In this document: positions 31,717-43,012 of the stretch, in pieces
Position numbering within the stretch: the stretch's first letter is position 1
Layout: each line of letters begins with the position of its first letter
Assembly: GCA_964036045.1 (NCBI GenBank)
Contig: OZ038384.1
Location: forward strand, 38,790,844-38,854,843
Source: Eutreptiella sp. 'Long Island Sound 2002'
Lineage: Eukaryota > Euglenozoa > Euglenophyceae > Eutreptiales > Eutreptiaceae
Direction of reading: 5' to 3'
DNA length: 64,000 nucleotides
Made by a program: the position numbers and the translations under genes
Notes under the pieces: model-generated
Told to the model about the DNA's origin: nothing
The model's input: only the letters and a program-made list of their open reading frames with translations
Databases searched by the model: none

Positions 31717-34032
31717 TTGGAGGAACAGGGTTTCATACATAAGTGTCGAGGTAGTACAGAGTGGGTGTCGCGGGCTTTTTTAGTCCCCAAACCCAATGGC
31801 AAATGGCGACTGGTCATCGATTGTCGGTATTTAAATACCCAGCTGAAAGGGTCAAATTTTCCCTTACCGGTAATTGAAGACCAGCTCGCCCGGCAAGAGG
31901 GTAACAGTGTTTTTTCGTTGGTGGACTTGGAAGACGGATTCCACCAGATGCACCTGGAGGAATCCAGTCGTTCCTTGACCGTATTCATCACGCCTTTCGC
32001 CGTGTATGAATGGAAGGTGCTGCCATTGGGGGTTAAGGTGGGCCCGCAGGTTTTTCAGCGACTGGTTGCGTGGGTTGTACGTAAGTGCCCTACTAGTGGG
32101 CCGTATATTGATGATGTCTTGACTGGTACAGGAGTGCCACGCAAATATGCACCTTCTGATCGTGGCCCTGGCAAGGTTTTTGACAGCCATGCTTATGCAG
32201 ACAAACCAGCTGATACATTTTTGAACCCCTGTTTTTCACCGCCGCCAATTTTGCCTCATAACACAGCAAACTCTGATATGGTCACCCCCTTTTCATATAT
32301 CATTCCGTCCCACCCTTCACATCAGGATAAGTTGTATTATCATTATCTTTGTATGCGTGAGCTGTTTCATGCATTTGCATCTGTTGACCTCACGGTCAAG
32401 CCTGAAAAGTGTTTTTTCGTGCGTCGTCAAGTACAGTATGTAGGGCATGTACTTTGTAACGGTAAACCCTCCCCTAACCCGAGTAAAACACAGGCCCTTC
32501 GGGATTGGGAAATTAAAAAGATAACCAATGCCAAGGCCCTGAAAGGGTTCCTGGGTTTGGCAAATTGGTATAGTATGTATATACGTAACTATGCCAAGTA
32601 TGCTGCCCCCTTGATGGAGACCCTAAAAGGTATGTATCAGTATGAGGATGTAGAAGGGGGGCCGGCAGTAGATGGTAATGGGTTGCCCTGTAAGGCACAC
32701 AAACGTGTTAAGCTTACCCCCAAACAATCAGAGATCAGGTGGACTCCTGAAATGGAGTGGGGATTTCAGCAAATCAAAGATTCTGTGATTGAGAAAGTTG
32801 AGTTGTATCTACCGCGTCCTGGTGCACAGTGGCGGCTGTCCACTGATGCATCACATTTTGCTGTAGGGGGAGTGTTAGAACAGGAACAGGACGACGGGAA
32901 TTGGCATCCTGTCGCTTTTTTTTCTAGAAAACTTCAGGGCAATCAAAAAGCAGGTAAGCATAAAGATAAAGGTATAGGACAGGTGGGATGGAAAGTGAGG
33001 GAAAAAGAGACGTATGCTGTTGTATGTAGTTTGTTAAAGTTTCAGTCATGGATAGGACATCAGGAAGTATTGGTACGTACAGATCATAGTAGTATTGTAC
33101 AGTGGCATAAGGAGGATTTGTGTACTGTGTCTGGGCCCTTGGGTCGTCGTGGCCGATGGCACGATTTTTTAAGTCTTTTCAATCTTGTAATACTGTATCA
33201 TAAGGGAGCTGAAAATGAAGCCCCTGATGCGTTATCACGCTGGGCATACCCGGCAGGGTTATCTCAGGATGTATCGTTTCACGGCAGTGAAAACCACCTT
33301 GAGGGTTGGAACCAGTGTGAACAGCGTGAGTTTCTGCGTGAACGTGAATACACACAACGTAAGTTGCGTGAACGGCACCCAAATGATTTTGGAGAGTATT
33401 GTACTGTACGTGCCTGTATGGTTCCTGACTGCACTGAGTGTGTTGCAGTCCACATACCTCGTCAAACTGAGGCACGCGAGCTTCTTCTTGAGTCCCGTGC
33501 GGTTGCAGAAATTCGTCACATTTCTGATCACCCCTCCCTTGTGCATGCATCAGCTTTTGCTGATATTGACGGATTGCACTTATACTGCAACCCTGCAGTT
33601 TTTCAACAGAGCAGACCTTCTGGAGTAGTCAAGCGTGAGTTACGTCACACAGAAATTTTTACAGTTTCATGTGTCTCAGTGGATGAAGGGCACGAGCTGC
33701 CCATTGACACAGTGGATTTAAACATACACACACTAAATACAATCAGGCTCCCCCCTGATACCGCTGTGTTGTATAGTGATTGGGATCCAGAATATGCTGC
33801 TGACCCAGTGCTGGGTCCACATTGGACAACATTACAGGCAGATGGTGTCGGTGGTCAGTACAGATTACATATGGGTCGTGTTCGATTGGCAGGGCGTATT
33901 TGTGTTCCTTTGTCTCTGTTGGACAACGTCATAGTGGCAACACATACATATGCCCATCCAGGCATTCACAAAACACACCAGCTAATTGACAGAAAATACA
34001 TTTTTCAGGACCTTGATAAAGGACAGCCATGA
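31717..34032 (+). pseudogene. pol: E2 Pol: RT, RNase H and integrase zinc finger
   Basis: RT motifs are RAFLVPKPNGKWRLVIDCR, SLVDLEDGFHQM and the catalytic YIDD at 32104-32115. About 65 residues rich in Pro, Ser and Tyr follow YIDD (about 32134-32337) before the expected helix resumes at LCMRELFHAF, which is an unusual insertion in the palm. RNase H has STDASHFAVGG, EKETYAVV, RTDHSS and APDALSRW. The integrase HHCC finger begins at THTYAHPGIH. A TGA at 34030-34032 stops the frame within the finger, and the phase continues beyond it. The catalytic residues of RT and RNase H are intact. The copy is dead because of the stops and frameshifts. Confidence 0.9.
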
Positions 34033-34371
34033 ACATTTTCATACACCAAGCTGAAAGAACGCATTGCGCTGCAGTTAGGACATTGTCAGGTCTGTCAGGC
34101 TGTCAAGGGTCGCAAGGGTCTGCGACCTGACACTATGCATTCATATCCAATATCTGAGTATCCTTTTAGTTCTATCTCAGCAGATTTTGGTAAATTGGAT
34201 GAAGTAAAACAGGGAGCTGTTGTGTATGACTCAGTTTTTGTAATTGTCTGTCGTTTAACAGCATATGTAATGGCACTGCCATGCAGCACCACCATTACCT
34301 TATCTGAGCTAGCTTCTTTATTTCTGACGCGTTTCGTTACTTTCTTCAGGCTGCTGAATGAAATTTTGTAG
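34033..34371 (+). pseudogene. E2 integrase, second half of the zinc finger and start of core
   Basis: Same phase as the RT frame after the TGA. The two Cys of the finger (CQVCQ) appear, and then the first core Asp in SISADFGKLD (about 34175). A frameshift near 34350-34370 moves the rest to frame 2. Confidence 0.75.
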
Positions 34372-35314
34372 CGACGTGGATAAAATTATGCATGCAGATT
34401 TTTTCTCCACATTCTGTCAGCTCTCAGGAATTGAGGAGTATAGATCCCCTGTGTATCGTAAGAAGAGTAATGGTAGGGTTGAGCGGGCAGCACAGGTAGT
34501 TGTTGACAGCTTACGCAAGTTGTTACAGCAGGCAGGCAGAAATCGTAAGTGGACTGATTTATTGCCTCTGACACTTTGGTGTGCTAACGATATGCCTGGG
34601 GCTGTATCAGGCTTCAGTCCACATAGACTTGTTTTCGGGAGGCATTCCATTGGGTTTGGGGATCACCCCCCAATGGCACCTGATTACGGAACAGAGGATG
34701 CGTACCAATTTTTTCAACGTGTGCGTAGGGAAGGAGAATATGTGAGTGCCAAGCTCACAAAAATAGATGATGAATTCAGTGCCAAATACCTGACGGAACA
34801 CCCGCCTCTCCATTTTGAACCTGGTGATCGTGTTTGGTTGAAAACCATTCGTAAACCGGGGGAGACTAAATAGGACCGTCTTTGGGTTGGTCCTGCTGCA
34901 ATTTTGGAGAGGCTAAGTGCAGGTAGGTATAGAATTATTGGTCTGTATGGTGAACAACAGGTTGAGTCATTGCGGCTCAAACCATACAACCCCCCCTTGA
35001 CAAACGGAGCTCCACCCCTACATTTTTACACCGACAAGGAGACGTTGGTTGATGATGAGAAGTTCATCGTCGAGAAAAATTTAAAACATACAGTCCAGAA
35101 AAACAGAGGTAAGGACAAGGCACGCCGTCCCAACATTGTTAAATGATTTGTAAAATACAAGGGGTACGACAAACCTGAGTGGAGGGAGGCATCAGACCTC
35201 ATGCATGACATAAATGAGGAATGGCTGCACTATAACATCAAACACAAGATTGATGTGGGGTTAAAGGACATACGACAAGTGTTGTCATCAGTACATCCAA
35301 AGTTTTTACAATAG
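34358..35314 (+). pseudogene. E2 integrase core, C-terminus and chromodomain
   Basis: Frame 2 continues integrase. The second Asp is in CSDVDKIMHADF (about 34370) and the Glu is in NGRVERAAQ (about 34475). The region HRLVFGRHS and a basic C-terminal domain (FEPGDRVWLKTIR) follow. A TAG at 34871-34873 interrupts, after which WVGPAAILERLSAGRY gives the GPY/F-like module. A chromodomain (FIVEKNLKH, VKYKGYDKPEWREASDL, 35065-35240) is itself cut by a TGA at 35144-35146. The frame closes at the TAG at 35312-35314. Five stops in E2 (three TAG, two TGA) fall in otherwise continuous phases. Confidence 0.85.
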
Positions 35315-36780
35315 CGCACAGATTTCGGGGGACAGGTGCATATGCGTCATCACCGATGTGTTTCCTCCTTATGTCGTGTATATTACCGCCTTTCATGCTC
35401 TGATTGCTCTCCCCTTTCTGTACAGGTCTTACAGAGTTCAGGAAGTCCTTACAGAATTCAGAAGTTGGTTACACATCCTTTTATTTCAATACTTCAGACT
35501 GGTATGTCTGACTGCAGGGCGTGGTGATGACAGTTTTGCATTGGCTTGGCGAATGGCACGCTGTCTCACTGGTGTCTACGCCATGGCCCTTGCGACGTCG
35601 TCAGCCCCCCCCCCCCTTTTTTTTTCCTGAGGTTCTGTCACAGGACAACGGTGTTTTCCTTCCCCTCTCATGTATTATTGTGTATGAACTGTTAATCAGT
35701 TGTTTCTATTTTTTATCCCCCTGTTGGCACGTGGGCATTTCCTTGGGAAGTTGGAGTTCAGAACTGCCAAATTTCATTGAATGTGTGGCATGTCTTCTGT
35801 TTGTTGACACGAATCATGTTGACCTTGTATATAGCAGTATCAGCCAGTTTTCAGGTTCACTCTGCAGGTCATCGGTGAATTCGCCTACACCGTATAGTAC
35901 GTAGCCGACGCCCCCTGTGAGATTTAGCTTCCCCTGGCACTGGAGCTGGTTTGTAGCTGATTCCCTTCTTTCAGCACCAGGCGCCAGTTATTTTTCGTCA
36001 GAGAACGCAACGCAACCCCCTGGTCCCCGGCCCAAATGTTTCGGACAGTGCGCCCTCTGCGGATGCAGCATGTGTTTACCAGACATCAAGCCCCCTTTGC
36101 CCTAGGCATAAGAGGTACTGGCCTGAGTGGCCCCGTGACAAGTAATAGGATTACATTCCCCTTTGCCGATGCTTTGGTGGTTTCTTACGGACGTCGTTTC
36201 TTTTTTTTTCTGTGTGTGATTTTGAGATGAAACAATCATCGGTGTTGAACGATCAAGGGTTCGATTTATGTCCCCCCCAACTAAAAGCATTGAGTCAGGC
36301 ATACCTTATGCTGTGTCCAACTTTGTAGTCACAGTTGTGCGGTGACATGTTTGTTGTTGCTTTCTTTCTTGTGCAGACGTGGAGTGATCCAGAGAACAGA
36401 GATGATCGGAGTCCAGAGAACAGAGCTGCTCGAAATCCAGAGACCAGGATTAACCAGAATTCACAGGCCAGAGATCATCAGCATCAGGGTCCAGCGCACA
36501 GGGATGATTATGGTTGGTCAGTGGTTTATATATGCGTGTCTACAGTGATGTTGCAATTTTTTATTTGCTTCTGTCAGACATCTGTTGCTTGCTTTGCAGG
36601 TGTACTGATGTCTTGTGAGGGGACTGAAATGAAACAGTGATACACACCCCAACGTGAGTCAGAGAGTGCGCGCCCAGCAGAGATCGCGCGCACATTATGG
36701 ATGATCATTTGCAAGTTGTTGATTGTATATAATTAAACTCAGATCACGCTTTATTTATAAGACTGAACGCTCTGTGACTT
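35315..36780 (+). other. E2 3' non-coding region, possible LTR
   Basis: No gene is supported. The block 35701-35736 matches 9909-9944 in element B. A short tandem repeat around CCAGAGAACAGAG occurs at about 36390-36460. The right end (36660-36780) has TATATAATTAAA and CTTTATTTATAAG signals that could be promoter or polyadenylation sequence of an LTR. I found no matching 5' LTR in the window, so the E2 boundaries are open. Confidence 0.4.
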
Positions 36781-39700
36781 GAAAAAGGCGCTGCGAAGTA
36801 GGACAGAACTAACTGTGCATAATGTTGTGAGTTTTATGTACTTCACTGCAGGGTGTTGCATTTTTAATGATGATTTGGACTCAATATTGTATGTGCCATT
36901 GCTGATTGTGTATTACGTGGGATCTGGAGTCGTTAGCCTGGAACTCTGCGATTTCGGAAATCTCAAACTAAGATGGAGGTTACACCAATCTCAAAACATT
37001 GGTTGGTTTGGACGCCGAATGCGAAAGATTAAAAAAGACCGACCCACTTAAAGCTCGGTTCCTCGCCTCTGAGATAATATTAGACTTATCCGGCCCTGTT
37101 CTCCGTCTATGGGGGTGGAGGCTAAGTTGCCACTCCTTAGTCCTTGAAAACGACTTTGTGTAGCGCCCAGCGTCTCATGCGTAACAGCCTTTTCTTGCGC
37201 CACCTAGGTGCCTCTGCGGCAAGCCCTGATGGCTAAGCCCAGTCACTGCCGTCTCTTTCTGTTTATGCCCTCAGCCTGGCTACCTTTTTCTATTTTTTTG
37301 TCGTCGAGCTTTCCATAAGCTCACATATCATTGTATGGCTCCAGACCAGTGACTCGTTGGCCATCAACTTGAAGTCATCGAACTGCACTCACGATTATTG
37401 TATCCAATATTACTCTAAGTCATTGATGCGCAGTCTTGCTCGTGACTGAGTAATGCACACACTCATCTGTGTGTATGCCCACAGGCTCACATACATTCCA
37501 CACAACAGCTCTACTGGCAACCAACACATGTAGGTCACTGATTACTGACACAAAACACACAGAACAAACTTCCACACCAGGCGACACACGCGGATGACAT
37601 TTACAGACTGCATTACCCACTACCACCGTCACTAAACATACAGCTCACACACTACAGCACACATCCACAACTCTAACACACACTAACAACAGCACAATGC
37701 TACTCCTACTGACACACCACAGCCCATTTACCAGCACACAGCATACCACATACTACAGCATCAGCCGTCCCATTCATCTACCCATTATGTCTGTTCTATT
37801 TTCCTGCAGCTCTGGCTGTTTTTTTTTCTTTTGGTCTACCCGGCTACTAAATTTCGAACTCTGCAGCAGGGGTTTTCTCTTTTGAAGGCCACTGTGTTCA
37901 GGTTTCTTTGAAGTGGAAACACTTCGTTTTGGCTGGCAGCAATCAGTGTTCCTTGGAAACAAGAAAACACTTAAGCTCTTTGTATCACCATCAATCAATC
38001 TCACCTATCAATTGTTCCTCCATTCAATCACTTCTCTTTTGACAGGTAACTGCCCCAGCTGGCAGAGGATGTTTTGTTTTGGTTTTTCTTTCATTAGCAA
38101 AACAAACTTTGAAAGTTTTCACACTCCACCCAGCACCCTGCAGCCCAACCAGGCACAGGGGGAGTAACAGTTCTGTTTTTTGTTTTGTGAAAAACCACCC
38201 AGGTTTTTCCTTTGTGAAAAATATACTGTACATACTGTGAAACTGTTCACTTGGCTCTAGCTGAAGCCACAGGTACACGCGCTGGGTGGGCGCAAAGCCA
38301 CAGGGGTGCTCCATGGACCCATAGGGAACCAGAGAGAGCCACTGGCAGCCACACACACCCCCCGTACATACCACTGTGTGCATAATTGAACCCAAATGAA
38401 CCCAGAGAGATGTTGACATAGTTCAGAAAATGCGGATTGTAATGCCAATGTGGCAGAAAAACTCGGAAACAGAAAACATGGCGTTGCCATGAAGAAATGT
38501 CCAAAATTCGAACGGCCATTTTGAGATTTTTGCATATATGGGCCAAAATGCCCCAACACTCCAGGGCAAGAATTCTGCTACAGCGCATTCTGACAGAATG
38601 TCTGATAATCTTAGTGACAAAACATCTCTCAAGCTATAGATGTGTGCAAAAAATCCACATTTCGTGGTTTCCTGTTGAAGATATTCCAAAAATTTGAACG
38701 AACCGGCCAAAAAGTGCTGCGCGTAAGCATGATTACAGCTCCTGGTAGTCCCGTCGCCGAGGAGTTTTTCGTTAAAATTCCGGCACGATGCTAAGGGAAA
38801 ACCTTGCCCGTGAGACTACCTTACTAGTGAGACTGGCGCGCGCAAAAAATGCGGCGGCGCGTGCTGCAATTTGGCTGCGCCAGCTCCCCCCAGCTGTAAA
38901 ATCGGGTGCACGGGGAATGAATCCACCGATCTGCCCACGACACCGCACATGGGGGAGTGGTAGACAAAACACGTCTACCGGAGCAGTAGGACTGCTACTT
39001 CTGGAACAGCTATACAGTTCCACAAGACATAAGAGTTGTTCAAAAACACGTGATACGTCTACGGGAACAGTAAGACAAATTGTTAGACGTAGGATCCACC
39101 TCTGGCAACCAACTCTAGACCAGACCCACCCACTATGTTATATGACGTTATCATATGTTATGTTATGTGTAACCATGTGCAAGAGACATGTGTAATGTGT
39201 GTTTTTTCGACATATGTATGTGTCTTCCTGTGATTGATTCAACAAACCAGATACTGCAAGAACTCGGGAAGAATATTTTCTCACTGCTTCTACCACCTGC
39301 TGACCGTCGGCATTGCTCTCCTGTGATCTGTCATCCATGATCCATCCCATAGTGAGGGCATGTTTACCAGACAATTTCGTTTGGTGGTCATTTGTTGAAT
39401 TTGTTCGCGAAATATTGTTTTGCTGCAACAAATCTACTTGGAGTTGGGAGCACTACTGAATTACTGAATCAAGGCACTGATTGTTGTTCACGCCGAATTG
39501 TCCCATTTTTGTTTTCAGTAGTTCATGATGCGTTAGCATGTTTTAAAGTGCATTTTTTCCATGCTGAGCCGACTTACACATTGAGTAGCTCCCTACAACC
39601 CCACTGTTCCGGTAGATGTATTTCGTCTACATGTCCCCATGGGGGGAGATGCAACACAGTGCAATCGCGCCAGGATTAATGCCGCTTTCCAACTGCCAGC

Positions 39701-39955
39701 CTGTTAATACTCCAAGGAAAATTTTTGAATATGACGATGTTGCCAGTCTAGCTCCAGCAGCTGTATATTCCGGTAAATTCGGCCGCGATCTTGCTAGTGC
39801 GCATCAATGCCAGAGTGGATGAAATCAATGGTTAGGACGCCCATACTCCAGAAACCAATATCAAGGCCAAAAGCGCCGGATACAGCACTGAGGTTTCAGT
39901 GCAGCTTAAGTGCAGCACTGTATCTGTTGCCGTTTTCCGCCTGCAGGCTTTGTCA
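36781..39955. other. No recognisable gene
   Basis: Only short unrelated frames are present. CACA-rich sequence occurs at 37480-37780. The phrase ACGTCTACCGGAGCAGTAGGA at about 38970 has diverged echoes nearby. It may be old transposon DNA or intergenic DNA. Confidence 0.4.
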
Positions 39956-40129
39956 ATGGGGTTCTGCGGGCAATGTGGTGCTCAGGCTGCAGATGGAGAC
40001 AAGTTCTGCCGCAGTTGTGGCCACAGGTTGCCTGCGGCGCTGGAGGGGGAGTTATTCTGTTTCGCTTATCCTACATGGTGCAGCAGCTTGGTGCAGTGGT
40101 CTCAGTGGAACAATATATGTGCTACATGA
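39956..40129 (+). CDS. Zinc-ribbon reading frame (partial or relic)
   Basis: From the ATG at 39956 the frame reads MGFCGQCGAQ...DKFCRSCGHRLP, a clean double-CXXC zinc ribbon (C-X2-C, 11 residues, C-X2-C) with the FCxxCG pattern of the zinc-ribbon family. About 57 codons follow to the TAA/TGA region near 40129. Such ribbons bind Zn and often sit at the N-terminus of larger proteins, so this may be the first exon of a spliced gene or a domain of the adjoining transposable element. Residues after the ribbon (FCFAYPTWCSSL) look non-coding. No promoter is recognised. Confidence 0.4.
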   Translation: MGFCGQCGAQAADGDKFCRSCGHRLPAALEGELFCFAYPTWCSSLVQWSQWNNICAT

Positions 40130-40440
40130 GCCAGAGCAAGCATCCGGTCCACCGCAACAGCCTCATGTGGACGAGGCGCCAACAGAGGAGAGCCAGTAGT
40201 CGCCGCCAGCAACAGTGCCGCCATAAGAACTAGCTGTAAAGAAGCAGAAGACCCCCACTGCTTTTGGGGTGACCGGAAACCTTCGTTCGTCAGAGAGATG
40301 GTGCAGTATACGCAGTGAAGGAGCCGCCGGCAGTGAAGAAGGCGGCCCTTTTGGCATGTCTGTACGTGGGATGCACACAGACGTTCAGCCACGCGACTGC
40401 CTTAGCTGCGCAAAAGGGCAAGCACATCAGACGACGTATT

Positions 40441-40890
40441 CTGTGGTGCATGAGGAGACACGTTCTTGCGTCGCACTAGTCTCGTGAGAGCTAAATGGTG
40501 AAGCCGTCGCGCAGGGGCACTGCTGTGTTGCTGAGGAGACGCGTTCCTTCGTCGCGCTACTTACGTGAGACCTAAATGGTGAAGCCGTCGCGCATGGGAA
40601 CTGCTGTGTTCCTGAGGAGATGCATTCCTTCGTCGCGCTACTTACCTGAGAGCCAAATGGTGAAGCCGTCGCGCATGGGGACTGCTGTGTTGTTGAGGAG
40701 AAGCATTCCTTCGTCGCGCTACTTACATGAGACCTAAATGGTGAGCCTTAGTGCTTGGGGACTGCTTTGTCGCTGAATGGTGAAGCCGTTGCGCATGTGG
40801 ACTGCTGTGTTGCTGAGGAGATGAGTTTTTTCGTCGCGCTACGGTCGTGAAAGCTAAATGGTGAAGCCGTCGCGCAGGAGGCCTGCTGAA
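40441..40890 (+). repeat. 80-81 bp minisatellite upstream of a transposase
   Basis: At least five diverged units carry AAATGGTGAAGCCGTCGCGCA, ACTGCTGTGTTGCTGAGGAGA and TTCCTTCGTCGCGCTAC. Clear unit starts are near 40491, 40571, 40651, 40731 and 40851, with a shortened unit near 40772. It ends about 15 bp before the transposase frame. Subterminal repeat arrays can be transposase-binding regions, which is inference here. Confidence 0.8.
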
Positions 40891-40902
40891 TGGTGTTCCT
40901 GA

Positions 40903-42999
40903 TTGCGTCTACTTGCACATTGGTGTGCACGAGATGTGCTGCGTAAGAGGAGGACACCTTTGACCCCTTTCTTCAAGTTCACTGGAGCCGTACCTCCTGC
41001 TCCCTGTGCTGTGGAGGAACATCAGGCTGTGGAGGAACCTCAGGTCCCTCACGACGCCTCTTCCTCTTTCTCATCCATGCCAGCCTCTTCCTCCTCCTCA
41101 TCAATGCCAGCCTCTTCCTCCTCCTCATCAATGCCAGCCTCTTCCTCCTCCTCATCATTGCCAGCAACAAAAGGCAAGGGTAAAGGGCGCCAGGGAAACA
41201 AGGGGATGCCAGTCCAGACAGTATATAAGCTGAAGTTTAAGCTTCGGGTTGTCAATAAGTTGCGCCGCAGGGAGGAACTCAAGAGGTTGAAGGAACTGAA
41301 CAGCCCACAGCAAACAGTTGCCGATGTGTTTAACATATCACAGAGTCTTGTTTCTAAGTGGGGTGCAAAGGAGAGGCAATGGGAAGAGGCCCTAAAAAAG
41401 GGTGGGGCAGCCGGGAAGCGGATCAGTTGCATTGTGAAGCCCAGACCAGGTAAATATCCCCTTTTGGAAAAACAACTATACACTGATATCCGCACGAAAA
41501 GGGCTAAGCGTTTGAGAGTGACTACGAAATGGATCCGGATACACATGAAAAAACTGATCAGTAAGAAGCATGGTGACAATGCAGCAAAGGATTGGAAATC
41601 CACCCTTTCCTGGAGGTTCCAATTTTGCCGCAGATGGGGCATTTCCTTGCGTCGCAAAACTAACAGTAGGAAGCCTTTGTCTGACCGCCTTTCAAAAGTC
41701 AAGAAGTGGCACGCCCGCCTCGTGAAACGATTGGCCAGGTGTAAGCAGTTGTGCCCCATTTTCGGTCGATGGCCCCTGAGCCACAGGTATGATGTGGACA
41801 AAGTGCCCTGCTATTTTGGAAATAAAGATGCTATCACACTGCACTGTCAGGAGGATGGTCCACTGGTCAGGTTGCCCCCCAACACTGGAACTGATGTTAA
41901 GAGGGACTGCAGCCTGCAGCTTTGCTGCAGATTCATTCCCAAAGGAGGCGTGCAGCCAAAGGCAGGGCTTGTTCTCAAGGGCACTGGGCAAAGAATCCCA
42001 AAGTAGGAACTGATCAGTATGACAACAGAGTTGTAGTGTTTTGGCAGAAAAAGGCATGGGTCAATGACGAAATTGCATGTGAGTGGGTCCTGCGGGTTTT
42101 CAAGCCGTTCTTGCAGTCCATCAACCAACGAGAGGAGGTTTGCCTGTTTTCCGACAACTTGTCAGCACAGACCACTGCACGATTCAGGCGCCTCCTGCGG
42201 CATAAGTGCAACACAAAGCAGCACTTAGAACCAGCAGCATGCACGATGAGATTGCTATGATTGATGCAGGGGTGGGAAGAATGTTTAAGAATCACATGCA
42301 CAGGGCATATGATGAGTGGTTGGAGGAGAAGGATAACAATGATGGTATAGTGAATGGACAGGTCCCTGTTTCAGAAAAAAGGATTTTGTTGACAAAGTGG
42401 TTGGGGAATGCTTGGGACCACGTGTGTGCAAAGATGGATTTTGACAGGTTGGCCCTGAAAACTGGTTCAGGCTTCGCAAAAGACCCCTCCAACCAAAAGG
42501 ACATTAAGCTCCAAGGTTTGGAGGAGGAGTACACTTTCAGCTTGGATGATGGTGGTGATGTTCAATCTGAAAGTGATTCGAAGGAGGAAGATGAAGAGGA
42601 GGAAGGTGAAGAGGAAGATGATGATGCAAATGAAGAGAAAGGCGTTGATGATGAGAATGAGGTGGATGAGGTTGATTTGGATGGGGCAGCGGATGGTTCG
42701 GAGGTGCTCGGGCCCGTGAACGTTGACCAACAAGGGCAATTCGTGAAGCCCGCATGGGCTGCGATCCTCCCCCAACCCCCCGAGGACATGGCAATGCACA
42801 ACTTGAAAAAACTCAAGTTGTGCATTGCATTGGATTACGGCCGCGAAGTGGGGCGGGAGGTGGGCCGTTTTTCAAAATTTTACCCCACGGGCACCCACAA
42901 GGGTGAATATGTCCTGACTTTTGAAGGGGTGTTGTGGTACCAAGCATTGCCTCCCTTGGAGGAATATGGCCCAAAGGGGAAATGGGTGTTGATGCAAGG
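40903..42999 (+). pseudogene. Tigger/pogo-like (Tc1/mariner superfamily) transposase, frameshifted
   Basis: Three frames make up one protein. Frame 1 (40903-about 41995) has a Ser-rich linker with three 27-bp repeats encoding MPASSSSSS (41077-41157). A helix-turn-helix follows (TVADVFNISQSLVSKW), then a Tc5/CENP-B-type second helix-turn-helix region (WRFQFCRRWGISLRRKT). The start of a DDE core comes next, with a first Asp in RYDVDKVPC. Frame 3 (about 41996-42235) carries the second Asp in LFSDNLSAQT. Frame 2 (about 42236 on) carries the third Asp in AMIDAGVGRMF, then a tail rich in Glu and Asp. Two one-base shifts (near 41990 and 42235) break it. It would cut and paste DNA elements at TA sites. 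The end of the tail is uncertain. Confidence 0.8.
42791..42828. other. 16-bp perfect hairpin
   Basis: GCAATGCACAACTTGA pairs exactly with TCAAGTTGTGCATTGC across a 6-base loop. It lies in the tail of the transposase frame, past the acidic stretch, and may mark sequence outside the real coding region. Confidence 0.8.
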
Positions 43000-43012
43000 C
43001 ACTCCCCCTTGA

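Noticed and set aside
42537-42825. Minus-strand Ser/His/Pro-rich frames
   Set aside because: They are antisense of the Glu/Asp-rich tail of the transposase.
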